Shown: positions 6,520-13,860 of the stretch, piece after piece
Layout: each line of letters opens with the position of its first letter
Numbering within the stretch: the stretch's first letter is position 1
Assembly: GCA_017402895.1 (NCBI GenBank)
Contig: JAFPLG010000087.1
Location: forward strand, 1 to 13,860
DNA: 13,860 bases
Reading direction: 5' to 3'
Source of the DNA: Paludibacteraceae bacterium
GTDB lineage: Bacteria; Bacteroidota; Bacteroidia; Bacteroidales; Paludibacteraceae
Notes under the pieces: model-generated
Told to the model about the DNA's origin: nothing
The model's database searches: none
The model's input: the letters and a program-made list of their open reading frames with translations, nothing else
Program-made: the position numbers and the translations under genes

Positions 6520-8622
6520 ATGAAAAAACTACTAATTATGAGCTTCGCGCTCTTATCGCTTATGGCTTGCAACAAGTCGGGGAAGGAGAATCCCCTGTTA
6601 GCAGAACCCGAGAATGCGTATGGTATTCCCGCTTTCGACAAAATCAAACTGGAGCATTACATGCCTGCTTTCGAGGAGGCTATTCGTCAAGAGAAGGCCG
6701 AGATTGCGGCTATCATCCGCAATGAGGAAGAACCTACTTTTGCCAACACCATCGAGGCGCTGGACCGCAGCGGTCAGTTGCTCAATCGCGTAGAAGGTGT
6801 GTTCTTCAACGTGCTCGAGGCTGACGGCAACGACGAGATGAACGAGATAGCCGAACAGGTATCGCCTATGCTGAGTGACCTCGGCAGCGAGATACTGCTC
6901 AACGACTCCCTGTTCCAGCGTGTGAAGGCCGTGTATGACCAACGCGAGTCGCTGGGTTTGGATCCGGAGCAGATGCGTCTGCTGACCGAGACCTACAAGT
7001 CGTTCGCCAACAACGGTGCTCTGCTCAACCCCGAGCAGAAAGCTCGTCTCGCTGAGATCAACAAAGAACTGGGCCTGCTGAGTCTGAAGTTCGGCAACAA
7101 CGTAGTAGCAGAGACCAACGCTTATCAGAAGTTCATCAAGGACGAAGCTGAACTCAAGGGTCTGCCCGAGAGTGCAAAGGCTGCTGCAGCAGAAGAGGCT
7201 GAAGCTGCCGGTCATAAGGGCGAGTGGCTCTTCACGCCGAAGCGCACCAGCTTCACGCCGGTACTCCAGTACTGCGAGAACCGCGAACTACGTAAGGAGT
7301 TGCTCATGGCCTATACCACGCGTGGTAACCACGGCAACGCCAACGACAACAAAGAGGTCATCAAGCGTACCATGGCGCTGCGTATCGAGAAGGCAAAACT
7401 CTTCGGTTATCAGAACCCGGCCGACTATATCCTGGCCGACTGCATGGCCAAGGACTCGAAGACCGTAGATCAGTTCCTGCAATCCGTTTGGACTCCGTCG
7501 CTCGAAGCTGCTAAGCGTGAGGCAGCCGAACTGCAGAAACTGCTGGACAAGGACCTGCCGGGCGAGAAACTGCAGCCCTGGGATTGGTGGTACTATGCCG
7601 AGAAACTGCGCGCAGAGAAATACAACCTCAACGAGGAGGAACTCAAGCCCTACTTCGAACTGAGCAATGTTCGTCAGGGTGCTTTTGACTTGGCACACAA
7701 ACTATACGGCATCAACTTCGAGAAACTGGAGGGTATGCCTGTCTACAACCCCGAAGTAGAGGTGTTCAAGGTAACCGAGGCGGACGGATCGCTGGTAGGT
7801 ATCCTCTATACCGACTATTTCCCCCGTTCGGGCAAGCGTCCGGGTGCTTGGATGAACAATATCCTGAGCCAGTACGTAGATGCTGATGGCGTAGATCACC
7901 GTCCGGTAATCATCAACGTAGGTAACTTCAACAAACCCACCAAGGACAACCCGTCGCTGCTCTCGATGGACGACGTAGAGACCCTGTTCCATGAGTTCGG
8001 TCATGCCCTGCACGGACTGCTGAGCAAAGCGCACTACCAGAGTCTGAGTGGCACCAATACGCCGCGCGACTTTGTGGAACTTCCTTCGCAATTCATGGAG
8101 AACTACTGCTACGAGCCGGAGATTATCCGTACCTATGCGCGTCATTATCAGACAGGCGTAGTTATCCCCGACAGCCTGATTGAGAAAATCAACAATGCCG
8201 GTAAGTTCAACCAGGGCTTTGTGACCACCGAACTGCTGTCTGCATCGATTCTGGATATGGATTATCATGAGTTGACCACTGCCGAGGGACTGGATGTAGA
8301 TCAGTTTGAGGCTGCTTCGATGGAGAAGATGCACATGATTCCGGAGATCATCGTTCGCTATCGTTCGACGTTCTACAACCATATCTTCACCACGGGTTAC
8401 GAGGCAGGCTACTACAGTTACACTTGGTCGGCCGTACTGGATGCTGATGCGTTTGCAGCCTTCAAGGAGACCGGTAATATCCTGAATCCTGAAGTGGCTA
8501 AACGCTTCCGTCATCTGCTGGAGCAAGGCGGTACGCGCGATGCTAAGGAATTGTATCTTGAGTTCCGCGGCAAAGAGGCTGACCCGCAAAACCTGCTCCG
8601 TCGCAAGGGATTTATCGAGTAA
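6520..8622 (+). CDS. dcp: M3-family dipeptidyl carboxypeptidase, lipoprotein form
   Basis: A 700-residue zinc metallopeptidase of the M3 family, close to the usual length for peptidyl-dipeptidase Dcp, which removes dipeptides from the C-termini of peptides. The zinc site is HEFGH at residues 491-495 with the third ligand expected at Glu520 in DFVELPSQFMENY. Further conserved parts are the opening PAFDKIKLEHYMPAFEEAI and the late YEAGYYSYTWSAVLDADAF, which carries tyrosines thought to contact substrate. The N-terminus is a lipoprotein signal with the lipobox LMAC (Cys17), so the enzyme is membrane-anchored and probably periplasmic. It follows the AsmA-like gene by 5 nt and likely belongs to its operon. 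Dcp is favoured over oligopeptidase A by the overall pattern, but these two subgroups cannot be told apart with full certainty by eye. Confidence 0.93.
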   Translation: MKKLLIMSFALLSLMACNKSGKENPLLAEPENAYGIPAFDKIKLEHYMPAFEEAIRQEKAEIAAIIRNEEEPTFANTIEALDRSGQLLNRVEGVFFNVLEADGNDEMNEIAEQVSPMLSDLGSEILLNDSLFQRVKAVYDQRESLGLDPEQMRLLTETYKSFANNGALLNPEQKARLAEINKELGLLSLKFGNNVVAETNAYQKFIKDEAELKGLPESAKAAAAEEAEAAGHKGEWLFTPKRTSFTPVLQYCENRELRKELLMAYTTRGNHGNANDNKEVIKRTMALRIEKAKLFGYQNPADYILADCMAKDSKTVDQFLQSVWTPSLEAAKREAAELQKLLDKDLPGEKLQPWDWWYYAEKLRAEKYNLNEEELKPYFELSNVRQGAFDLAHKLYGINFEKLEGMPVYNPEVEVFKVTEADGSLVGILYTDYFPRSGKRPGAWMNNILSQYVDADGVDHRPVIINVGNFNKPTKDNPSLLSMDDVETLFHEFGHALHGLLSKAHYQSLSGTNTPRDFVELPSQFMENYCYEPEIIRTYARHYQTGVVIPDSLIEKINNAGKFNQGFVTTELLSASILDMDYHELTTAEGLDVDQFEAASMEKMHMIPEIIVRYRSTFYNHIFTTGYEAGYYSYTWSAVLDADAFAAFKETGNILNPEVAKRFRHLLEQGGTRDAKELYLEFRGKEADPQNLLRRKGFIE

Positions 8623-8635
8623 CGGATAGGCAGTA

Positions 8636-9550
8636 GTGGGTCATCTGCTCAAACATATCACCAAACTGGCTCTACCGGTAGCACTGTTGCTACTGGTAGG
8701 GCTCGTTTTGCTGTGGACACCCTCATTTCGTGAGCAACCCACAGGAACGGTGCTGCTGACGCTCTGCCTCACTGCGGTTGGGGCCGCTCTATTGCAGTTC
8801 TTCTTCCACTTCTCCGGCATGACGCGCGAGACGGATATGTTGCCGGCCCTATTATACGTGGCTGCAATATCCGTGTTTCCCTCCCTGCATATCCAATGGC
8901 AGGCACAAGTGGCGGTTTGTGCCGTACTCATTATCCTACATATCCTCTATCGGGGCTTTCGCGAGAAAGATACTACGGAGGATGCGTTTATCTCATCGCT
9001 TCTTCTGCTCCTAACCACGCTCTTGGTGCCCGACATGATATGGCTCTTCCCGTTTATCTGGATAGCCTATATCGTGCTCTCAGCATTCAGTATGCGTACG
9101 ATGCTGGCTACGCTGATAGCGCTGGGGATGTGTGTGATCTATCTGGGACTTGGCTTATACCTGGGTAAGATGTCCAATCCGTTTGTCGGTTTGCTGGATA
9201 GGCAGTTTATCTTTATGAGCGCCGATCCGGAGGACTGGATCATGCAAGCCGTGCTGATGTTCATGGGGTGCTATTTCTTTGTTATTGCTGTCATTCGTGT
9301 AGACCGCGACAGCGTGCGCCAGCAAGCTGTGCTGACGCTCTTTGCGCTCTTCTATGCAGCTACGATGGTGATGGTTCTCTATCCCATGACACCGATGCGC
9401 TCGCTGCCGCTCATGCTGGTGATGCTTAGCGGTATGGCGACCACCTTCTTCCGTCAGACGGAATCAATCCACCGAGGCATAGTCTTTCTGCTATACCTCA
9501 TGCTCCTGGTGGCTGGCTATCTGGTGCCGACCCTGATTCTGGACCTCTAA
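8636..9550 (+). CDS. Polytopic inner-membrane protein of unknown function
   Basis: A 304-residue, strongly hydrophobic protein with about eight or nine predicted membrane helices. Examples are LALPVALLLLVGLVLLW near residue 13, the segments around VAVCAVLIILHILY and ALGMCVIYLGLGLYL, and the closing GIVFLLYLMLLVAGYLVPTLIL. Short charged loops such as RGFREKDTTEDAF and IRVDRDSVRQ separate them. I recognise no catalytic motif or named family; the layout resembles small Bacteroidota membrane proteins of unknown function. The start is the GTG at 8636, 13 nt after the peptidase stop; it is the only start there that keeps the first helix. It is the last gene of the plus-strand run. Confidence 0.75.
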   Translation: MGHLLKHITKLALPVALLLLVGLVLLWTPSFREQPTGTVLLTLCLTAVGAALLQFFFHFSGMTRETDMLPALLYVAAISVFPSLHIQWQAQVAVCAVLIILHILYRGFREKDTTEDAFISSLLLLLTTLLVPDMIWLFPFIWIAYIVLSAFSMRTMLATLIALGMCVIYLGLGLYLGKMSNPFVGLLDRQFIFMSADPEDWIMQAVLMFMGCYFFVIAVIRVDRDSVRQQAVLTLFALFYAATMVMVLYPMTPMRSLPLMLVMLSGMATTFFRQTESIHRGIVFLLYLMLLVAGYLVPTLILDL

Positions 9551-9574
9551 AAACAAGACGGATCTCCCGGCTGC
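9551..9574. other. Convergent intergenic gap
   Basis: Only 24 bases separate the stop of the membrane-protein gene from the stop of the TonB receptor on the other strand. I see no GC-rich hairpin followed by a T-run on either strand, so any terminator must be factor-dependent or lie inside the opposing gene. Confidence 0.6.
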
Positions 9575-11893
9575 TCAAAAATCCACCTGGAAACCGGCAT
9601 GTACGTTGATGCCCGCCTGAGCAAAGTACCACGTGCAACGACTGCCGTCTTGGAACCGGCTGGCTTCGGCGCCGCCGTTGTTGGCATATTTCTCGTTGAA
9701 GATATTATTAATTTGACAATTCAATCGTATCTCGGGCACACCGCGTCGCCCTGCACACCACTTCTGCATAGGTAGTTGGTACTGGAGGTGGACATTCGTT
9801 GTGGTATAGGCTTTGAGCATAGCATGTACGTCCATCGTGTTGTCCAGATACTGGCGACCGACGACATTGGTCTGGATAGTAGCCATGAATCCGGCATAGT
9901 CAAACGTAAAGAGAGACATAGCGGTGACCGAAGGCGAGAAAGCGATGGTTACATCACCCACGACGGAGTCTTGGCCCACCCAGTTCCAGTCGTTCTGGTT
10001 ATCATATACGTCGATCAGCTGACGATAGTTACGAATCTTGTTGCGGCTCAGCACCAAGTTGCCTTCCCAGCGGAACCAATTGGTGATGCGTACACCGGCC
10101 GTCAGTTCAACCCCCATACGATACGAGTCCTTGACATTCGTCGTCAGGTATTTGCCAACGTCGTTGTATTCGCCTGTGAGTACTAGCTGGTTGTCATAGT
10201 CCATGAAATAGAGGTTCATACCTATATTAAAACGCGTGTGCGCGTACGTGTAACCCAACTCATAGTCGTAGAGTGTCTCCGTCTTGGGCATCGTACCGGA
10301 ATACGTATTGCTCGTCGGGTCGAAGGCAATATTCTCCGTATAGTTGCTGCGGCTGGGTTCGCGATTGGCCATAGCAAACGAAGCCGAGAGCAGATGCCCG
10401 CCGTTCTGATAGGTCAGTCCGGCCTTAGGATTGAAGAAATGAAAATCCTGCGAGAGCGGCAGTTCGCTCATCGTCTCGTCGTTGATGCCGCTGAGCGTAT
10501 AGCGCACGAAGCGGTACTGTAGGTCGGCATAGAGCGCAAGCTCCTCTCGGGAACGATGGATGATACGCCAGTTGGCTTTGGCAAAAGCGTTCGCATCTAT
10601 CTTATTACCCCGATTGCGATAATACTCATAGTGCACAGGGAGTGGCGTCAGCGTCGGTTTGGCTAGGTAGTCGAGTACACCCCAGTGATGGCCCATGTAG
10701 TAGTTGGCTGCGGCGCCTAGCTGTACGTCCACGGGGTTGGACACGTACTTAGCCGATACGATGCCGCCGAAGAAGTGGTTCTCGAGCCATTTCTGGTAGA
10801 GAGAATAACTCTTCTTTCCTGGGTCGGCCACCATGGTGGTGTCCAATCCGAAATAGCTGTATTTCTTCTTCTTGTACTGCTCGTAGAAGCCACCTCCATG
10901 CGTGTAGTGGAGCGTGGTTTGGAACAACCACTGCGGCGTGAAACGATGGGTGATGCTCAGTTGCGCATGTTGCTGGGCGTAGTTGTCGGTCTGGTTGGGA
11001 TAATAGACCGTCGAATCCGAACCGTTGGCTGCGGGTACTGTATATTCACCTGCCGGGTTGTAGCGACGATCCGCTCCGTTCAGTCCATAGGCCACGTCGT
11101 ACGACACACCTTCCCATCCCATGCCGGTTTTCTCGTTGCCGCCAAAGAGGCGTGCCTCCACCTGAGTCTTGCTGCCCCGCCATCCGAAGTCGCCGTAGTA
11201 GCTATACAGGTCGGACTTGGTGCGATAGAGAAATCCGTCGGAGTTGACCTTCGAAAAACGTGCGTTGGCGTACCAGTTATTGGGCAGGACCAGATGGCCG
11301 CTCACCATCTCGCGAAACGTGTTGTACATACCACCGTTGAAGGCAATGCTCAGATGACTGCGATCCTCTTCGTTCTTCGCCATTCGCACTTCGCTATTAT
11401 CCGTTCGCATATTCAGACTCGCGCCAAACGAAGCCGAACCATTGGTGCTGGTTCCCACGCCGCGTTGCACGTCGATACTGGTGAGCGAACTCGACATATC
11501 AGTCATGTTGACCCAGAAGACAGTCTGGCTCTCCTGGTCGTTGAGCGGCACGTCGTTGACGGTCATGTTGATACGTGTGTGGTCGGTGCCGCGAACGCGG
11601 AAATAGGTATAACCTACGCCCAGACCGTCGTCCGAAGTGGCTTGCAGTCCGGGTACGGTGGTCAGCAGGAAAGGCAGATTCTGTCCCGTATTCTCCCGGT
11701 TGAGTTCCTCCGAACCGATGATATCGTTGCTCAGCGTCTCTTGTTTGACACGCGTAGCCTGGACGCTGACTTCGCCCAACTCTTTATAGCGCGTCAGCGA
11801 GTCCTTTTGATTCTCTACTTGAGCGAGGAGAGTCCCGCTCATGGAAGTGGCTGCCACGAGGCAGCAAACAGCATAAAACGTTTTGTTTTTCAT
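9575..11893 (-). CDS. TonB-dependent receptor under TPP-riboswitch control, likely thiamine importer
   Basis: A 772-residue outer-membrane receptor that should import its ligand with energy from TonB-ExbBD. Residues 1-24 are a signal peptide ending at LLA before QVEN. A TonB-box-like GEVSVQATR lies near 40-48, then the plug domain (LPFLLTTVPGLQA, YFRVRGTDHTRINMTVND, IDVQRGVGTSTNG) and a barrel ending in phenylalanine, the usual signal for the BAM complex. There is no N-terminal carboxypeptidase-like domain, unlike SusC-type receptors. The substrate is inferred from the TPP aptamer directly upstream; family knowledge links such receptors (omr1/OMthi of Bacteroides) to thiamine or its precursors. 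I chose the ATG at 11893 (MKNKTF), which follows AAGGAA, over the ATG at 11908, because the latter lies in the conserved TAATGC core of the aptamer. Confidence 0.92.
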   Translation of the reverse strand: MKNKTFYAVCCLVAATSMSGTLLAQVENQKDSLTRYKELGEVSVQATRVKQETLSNDIIGSEELNRENTGQNLPFLLTTVPGLQATSDDGLGVGYTYFRVRGTDHTRINMTVNDVPLNDQESQTVFWVNMTDMSSSLTSIDVQRGVGTSTNGSASFGASLNMRTDNSEVRMAKNEEDRSHLSIAFNGGMYNTFREMVSGHLVLPNNWYANARFSKVNSDGFLYRTKSDLYSYYGDFGWRGSKTQVEARLFGGNEKTGMGWEGVSYDVAYGLNGADRRYNPAGEYTVPAANGSDSTVYYPNQTDNYAQQHAQLSITHRFTPQWLFQTTLHYTHGGGFYEQYKKKKYSYFGLDTTMVADPGKKSYSLYQKWLENHFFGGIVSAKYVSNPVDVQLGAAANYYMGHHWGVLDYLAKPTLTPLPVHYEYYRNRGNKIDANAFAKANWRIIHRSREELALYADLQYRFVRYTLSGINDETMSELPLSQDFHFFNPKAGLTYQNGGHLLSASFAMANREPSRSNYTENIAFDPTSNTYSGTMPKTETLYDYELGYTYAHTRFNIGMNLYFMDYDNQLVLTGEYNDVGKYLTTNVKDSYRMGVELTAGVRITNWFRWEGNLVLSRNKIRNYRQLIDVYDNQNDWNWVGQDSVVGDVTIAFSPSVTAMSLFTFDYAGFMATIQTNVVGRQYLDNTMDVHAMLKAYTTTNVHLQYQLPMQKWCAGRRGVPEIRLNCQINNIFNEKYANNGGAEASRFQDGSRCTWYFAQAGINVHAGFQVDF

Positions 11894-11961
11894 TTTCCTT
11901 AGCAGCATTACCTGCTCAGGTTCAGCGGGTGTGTTCTCAGCCTTGCAGCACCCCGAATGAA
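11889..11961 (-). promoter_or_regulatory. TPP riboswitch (THI element)
   Basis: Read on the minus strand, the region matches the thiamine pyrophosphate aptamer: CGGGGTGC at 11955-11948, GGCTGAGA at 11942-11935, ACCCGCTGAACCTGA at 11930-11916, then GCAG, the loop GTAATG and CTGC (helix P5) and AAGGAA at 11900-11895. P3 is very short. P1 is six base pairs, TTCATT (11961-11956) with AATGAA (11894-11889), and the latter contains the receptor's start codon. With no room for a separate expression platform, the simplest model is that bound TPP stabilises P1 and blocks initiation. The aptamer starts 15 nt after the araC stop. Confidence 0.95.
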
Positions 11962-11968
11962 TCTGAAC

Positions 11969-11989
11969 GAAATGAATTATGAATTACGA
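11969..11989 (-). repeat. Short 7-bp tandem array, unit TCATAAT, across the araC stop codon
   Basis: On the minus strand three 7-mers run TCGTAAT (11989), TCATAAT (11982) and TCATTTC (11975). The middle unit is perfect and its neighbours share four or five positions. The array supplies the last two araC codons (Asn, Ser) and the TAA, and ends 7 nt before the riboswitch. Further TTCA-containing sequence lies between it and P1. With only three units it is the weakest of the five arrays along with the one at 74. Confidence 0.55.
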
Positions 11990-12825
11990 TATACTTTCGG
12001 TGTGACCCCTACGTGCGATTTGAAGAATCGGTTGAAGAATGCGATGTTGTCAAATCCCAGCGAGAGGGCGATCTCTTTGATTTGCAGATTAGTGACTTTG
12101 AGTTGTGCCTTAGCGTCGGTCAGTATGGCATCGTTGATGATATCGCCGGCCGTACGTTCGCTCACCTGACGAATCGTGGAGCAGAGGTGGGGCAGGGTGA
12201 TACGCATAGCTTGCGCATACTGGTTCACGTGATGCCACTCGTGGTAGTGCTTCACCACCAACTGGCAGTACTCGTGATAGATCTCCGACTTACGATCCAG
12301 CGGACGCAGTTCGACGTCGTTCTGTTGACGAGCCACGTTGACATAGCTGGTCTGGAGTAGATTGAAAATATGCACCATCTTCTCCGTACTCAGCATCGAC
12401 GGTTGCGTGTTGAGTGCCATGATGAGCGTCTGGTACATGCTGCAGAGCACATCCGTTTGTTCCTGTCGCAGACTCAGCTTCGGCGACTTGAGTTGCATAG
12501 CCGATAGCGACATGCGGTTGTTGAAGGTGTGCTTCTCCAGGAAGCTGCTACCAAACACAATCCAGTAGACCAGTGCGTCTTCCGATACATCGTGGATGAA
12601 CAGAAAGTTGCCCGGCTCAAACAGCAGCACGTCGTTGGCCTTGAAAGAGTATTCGGTGATATTGACTGTCGCACTCGCTGTTCCGCGCACGAGTAGGGCA
12701 TATACGCCGCACTTGATCTTACACGGGAAGCGACCATACTCCTTCATCAGTTTGCCGCTGGCATCACCGATCATGTAGTCGCCATACGGACAATCCAGTA
12801 TAGGTATATTGTTGTTTTCCTCCAT
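11977..12825 (-). CDS. AraC-family transcriptional regulator
   Basis: A 282-residue regulator. Residues ~20-110 look like a cupin sensor domain (GVYALLVRGTASATVN, FKANDVLLFEPGNFLFIHD). About residues 180-282 form the double helix-turn-helix of the AraC family: YAQAMRITLPHLCSTIRQ is the first motif, and KEIALSLGFDNIAFFNRFF with the family-typical ending HVGVTPKVYR the second. It should bind DNA after sensing a small ligand; the effector and targets are unknown. The start is the ATG at 12825, 18 nt after the potD stop, and the stop lies 15 nt before the TPP aptamer, so it is probably co-transcribed with potD and may read through into the receptor gene. Its codons near the end fall in a 7-bp array. 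Confidence 0.9.
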   Translation of the reverse strand: MEENNNIPILDCPYGDYMIGDASGKLMKEYGRFPCKIKCGVYALLVRGTASATVNITEYSFKANDVLLFEPGNFLFIHDVSEDALVYWIVFGSSFLEKHTFNNRMSLSAMQLKSPKLSLRQEQTDVLCSMYQTLIMALNTQPSMLSTEKMVHIFNLLQTSYVNVARQQNDVELRPLDRKSEIYHEYCQLVVKHYHEWHHVNQYAQAMRITLPHLCSTIRQVSERTAGDIINDAILTDAKAQLKVTNLQIKEIALSLGFDNIAFFNRFFKSHVGVTPKVYRNS

Positions 12826-12843
12826 AAATAGGGTGTTTTGTTA

Positions 12844-13860
12844 TTAGCGGGCCAACTTAATCTCGTTCCACATCTCGAGCAGCATCTCTTGTGCGTCACC
12901 GGCGTCGTGCATCAGCGCGCAGCGGTTGATAATGCTGTTGTCAGCGTAGTAAACGGGGTTAAGATGTAGTTTATGCGGGTCCAGTGTCTCGTCGCCCACT
13001 TTGATTGGATCGTGACCGAAGAAATACGAAGCATCTACTGTCTCAGGCCATGCCTCCGGATCGTTCTGATCTGCCAAAATAACAGCTGCAGCCTTCTCGC
13101 CACCGGCGCAGGATACATAACCGATCTCAGCCATGTTAGCCAGCGCGTTCTCAGCCTTACACATATAGTCGATGAAGTAGGCGGCCGCCTTGGTATTCTT
13201 GGCATACTTAGGAATTACCCAGCCGTCGAACCATACGTTCGAACCTTCTTTCGGCACGATATAGTCGAGCATCACGCCCATCTCGGCAGCCTCTTCGATA
13301 GCGAACTGTGCATCGCCTGACCAACTCAGATTGAGCCATGCCTTGCCCTTGGTCATCTCTTCTTTACCGAAGTCCACTTCCCATCCGCAGATCTGCTTCT
13401 TAGCTTCCAGCAGGATATCCTTGACTACCTCTACGCGCTCTGGAGTGATATTCTTTACCAAGTCGTCACGGGTGACTTCGCCAAACTCAATCTCATTTCT
13501 ATAACCATAGAGAACCAATACGGAATATACATCACGGAAGGCATCTTTCATCAGTATGCGATTCTCAAACTTCGGGTTCAGAATGGCACTCCACGACTGT
13601 AGATCTTCGCGGTTAACATATTGCGGGTTATAAATAAAGCCAGTCGTTCCCCACATGTAACCTGCGGTGTAGTCGCTCACCTTGACATCGGCGTTCGGCG
13701 CCATCTGCTGGAACTTATTCAGCACGAAGGGTGAGATGTTATCGAAATACTTAATCGAGTCAGGAATCAGGTCCTTCTGAATGGGAATCAGCAGGTCTTT
13801 CTTGAGCATGCGCTCGATGATATACTCCGACGGACAGAACACATCGTAGTCTTCGTGACC
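12844..13860 (-). CDS. potD: Spermidine/putrescine ABC transporter substrate-binding protein, 5' partial
   Basis: The periplasmic or lipoprotein binding component of a polyamine ABC transporter. The frame is open to the right edge of the window (GHEDYDVFCPSEY), so the signal peptide and first part are missing; 338 residues are visible. Conserved PotD features are YDVFCPSEYIIERM, the hinge region WGTTGFIYNP, DAFRDVYSVLVLYGY with the aspartate expected to meet the ligand's amine, the segment NLSWSGDAQFAI, and VPKEGSNVWFDGWVIP, whose Trp and Asp match ligand-contacting Trp255 and Asp257 of E. coli PotD. The gene ends in two consecutive TAA codons. The permease and ATPase genes (potABC) probably lie outside the window upstream. 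Spermidine versus putrescine preference cannot be settled from this sequence. Confidence 0.92.
   Translation of the reverse strand, partial: GHEDYDVFCPSEYIIERMLKKDLLIPIQKDLIPDSIKYFDNISPFVLNKFQQMAPNADVKVSDYTAGYMWGTTGFIYNPQYVNREDLQSWSAILNPKFENRILMKDAFRDVYSVLVLYGYRNEIEFGEVTRDDLVKNITPERVEVVKDILLEAKKQICGWEVDFGKEEMTKGKAWLNLSWSGDAQFAIEEAAEMGVMLDYIVPKEGSNVWFDGWVIPKYAKNTKAAAYFIDYMCKAENALANMAEIGYVSCAGGEKAAAVILADQNDPEAWPETVDASYFFGHDPIKVGDETLDPHKLHLNPVYYADNSIINRCALMHDAGDAQEMLLEMWNEIKLAR

Noticed and set aside
7702..8589. 295-codon open frame on the minus strand opposite the M3 peptidase
   Set aside because: The opposing gene carries the zinc site and full family conservation; the antisense peptide shows nothing recognisable.
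9077..9096. Possible NNTCAGN-type pair (CTCAGC, ATTCAGT) in the membrane-protein gene
   Set aside because: Only two units, coding for ordinary hydrophobic sequence; not distinguishable from chance.
9551..9600. Terminator between the convergent genes
   Set aside because: CCGG motifs at 9567 and 9594 could pair weakly, but the stem is too short, the loop long, and no T-run follows.
10775..11902. 375-codon open frame on the plus strand opposite the TonB receptor
   Set aside because: It is antisense to a well-supported receptor gene, its translation has no recognisable domain or signal, and codon structure follows the minus-strand gene. Treated as a shadow.
11906..11908. ATG at 11908 as the receptor start
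   Set aside because: It is part of the conserved TAATGC core of the TPP aptamer; the ATG at 11893 gives a better signal peptide and follows AAGGAA.

Overview
The window looks like a chromosomal piece of a Bacteroidales (Bacteroidota) genome of medium GC. The grounds are an IleRS that matches what I remember of Bacteroides IleRS closely along its length, short lipoprotein signals, an AsmA-like protein and M3 peptidase of Bacteroidota style, a TonB-dependent receptor, and starts without clear Shine-Dalgarno sequences. It is almost entirely coding; no gene-free stretch reaches 300 bases, and I found no rRNA, tRNA, IS element or CRISPR.

Left part, plus strand, 1-9550: a tightly packed, probably co-transcribed run. 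It holds ileS (5' end outside the window, and broken by an in-frame TAG at 1723-1725), a 153-aa lipoprotein starting on the base after the ileS stop, a 1113-aa AsmA-family envelope protein with ~85-residue internal repeats, a lipoprotein M3 dipeptidyl carboxypeptidase (Dcp-like), and a polytopic membrane protein of unknown function. Gaps are 0, 13, 5 and 13 nt. Apart from ileS the theme is the cell envelope.

Right part, minus strand, 13860-9575: potD (5' end outside the window), then an AraC-family regulator 18 nt later, then a TPP riboswitch and a TonB-dependent receptor. The aptamer lies between the araC stop and the receptor and identifies the receptor as the outer-membrane importer for thiamine or a precursor. 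The receptor's likely ATG sits inside the 3' strand of aptamer helix P1, so ligand binding could hide the start codon directly. The two halves converge at 9550/9575.

The least expected signal is a set of short, imperfect tandem arrays with a 7-bp period but unrelated units (about NNTCAGN, TACACCC, GAATGGC, AATTTCA, TCATAAT). Four lie inside ileS or form the start of the lipoprotein gene; the fifth covers the araC stop codon. They are read as protein and differ from my recollection of homologues exactly there. Together with the ileS amber codon they are the main points for follow-up. All family calls are from reading and memory, without database searches.
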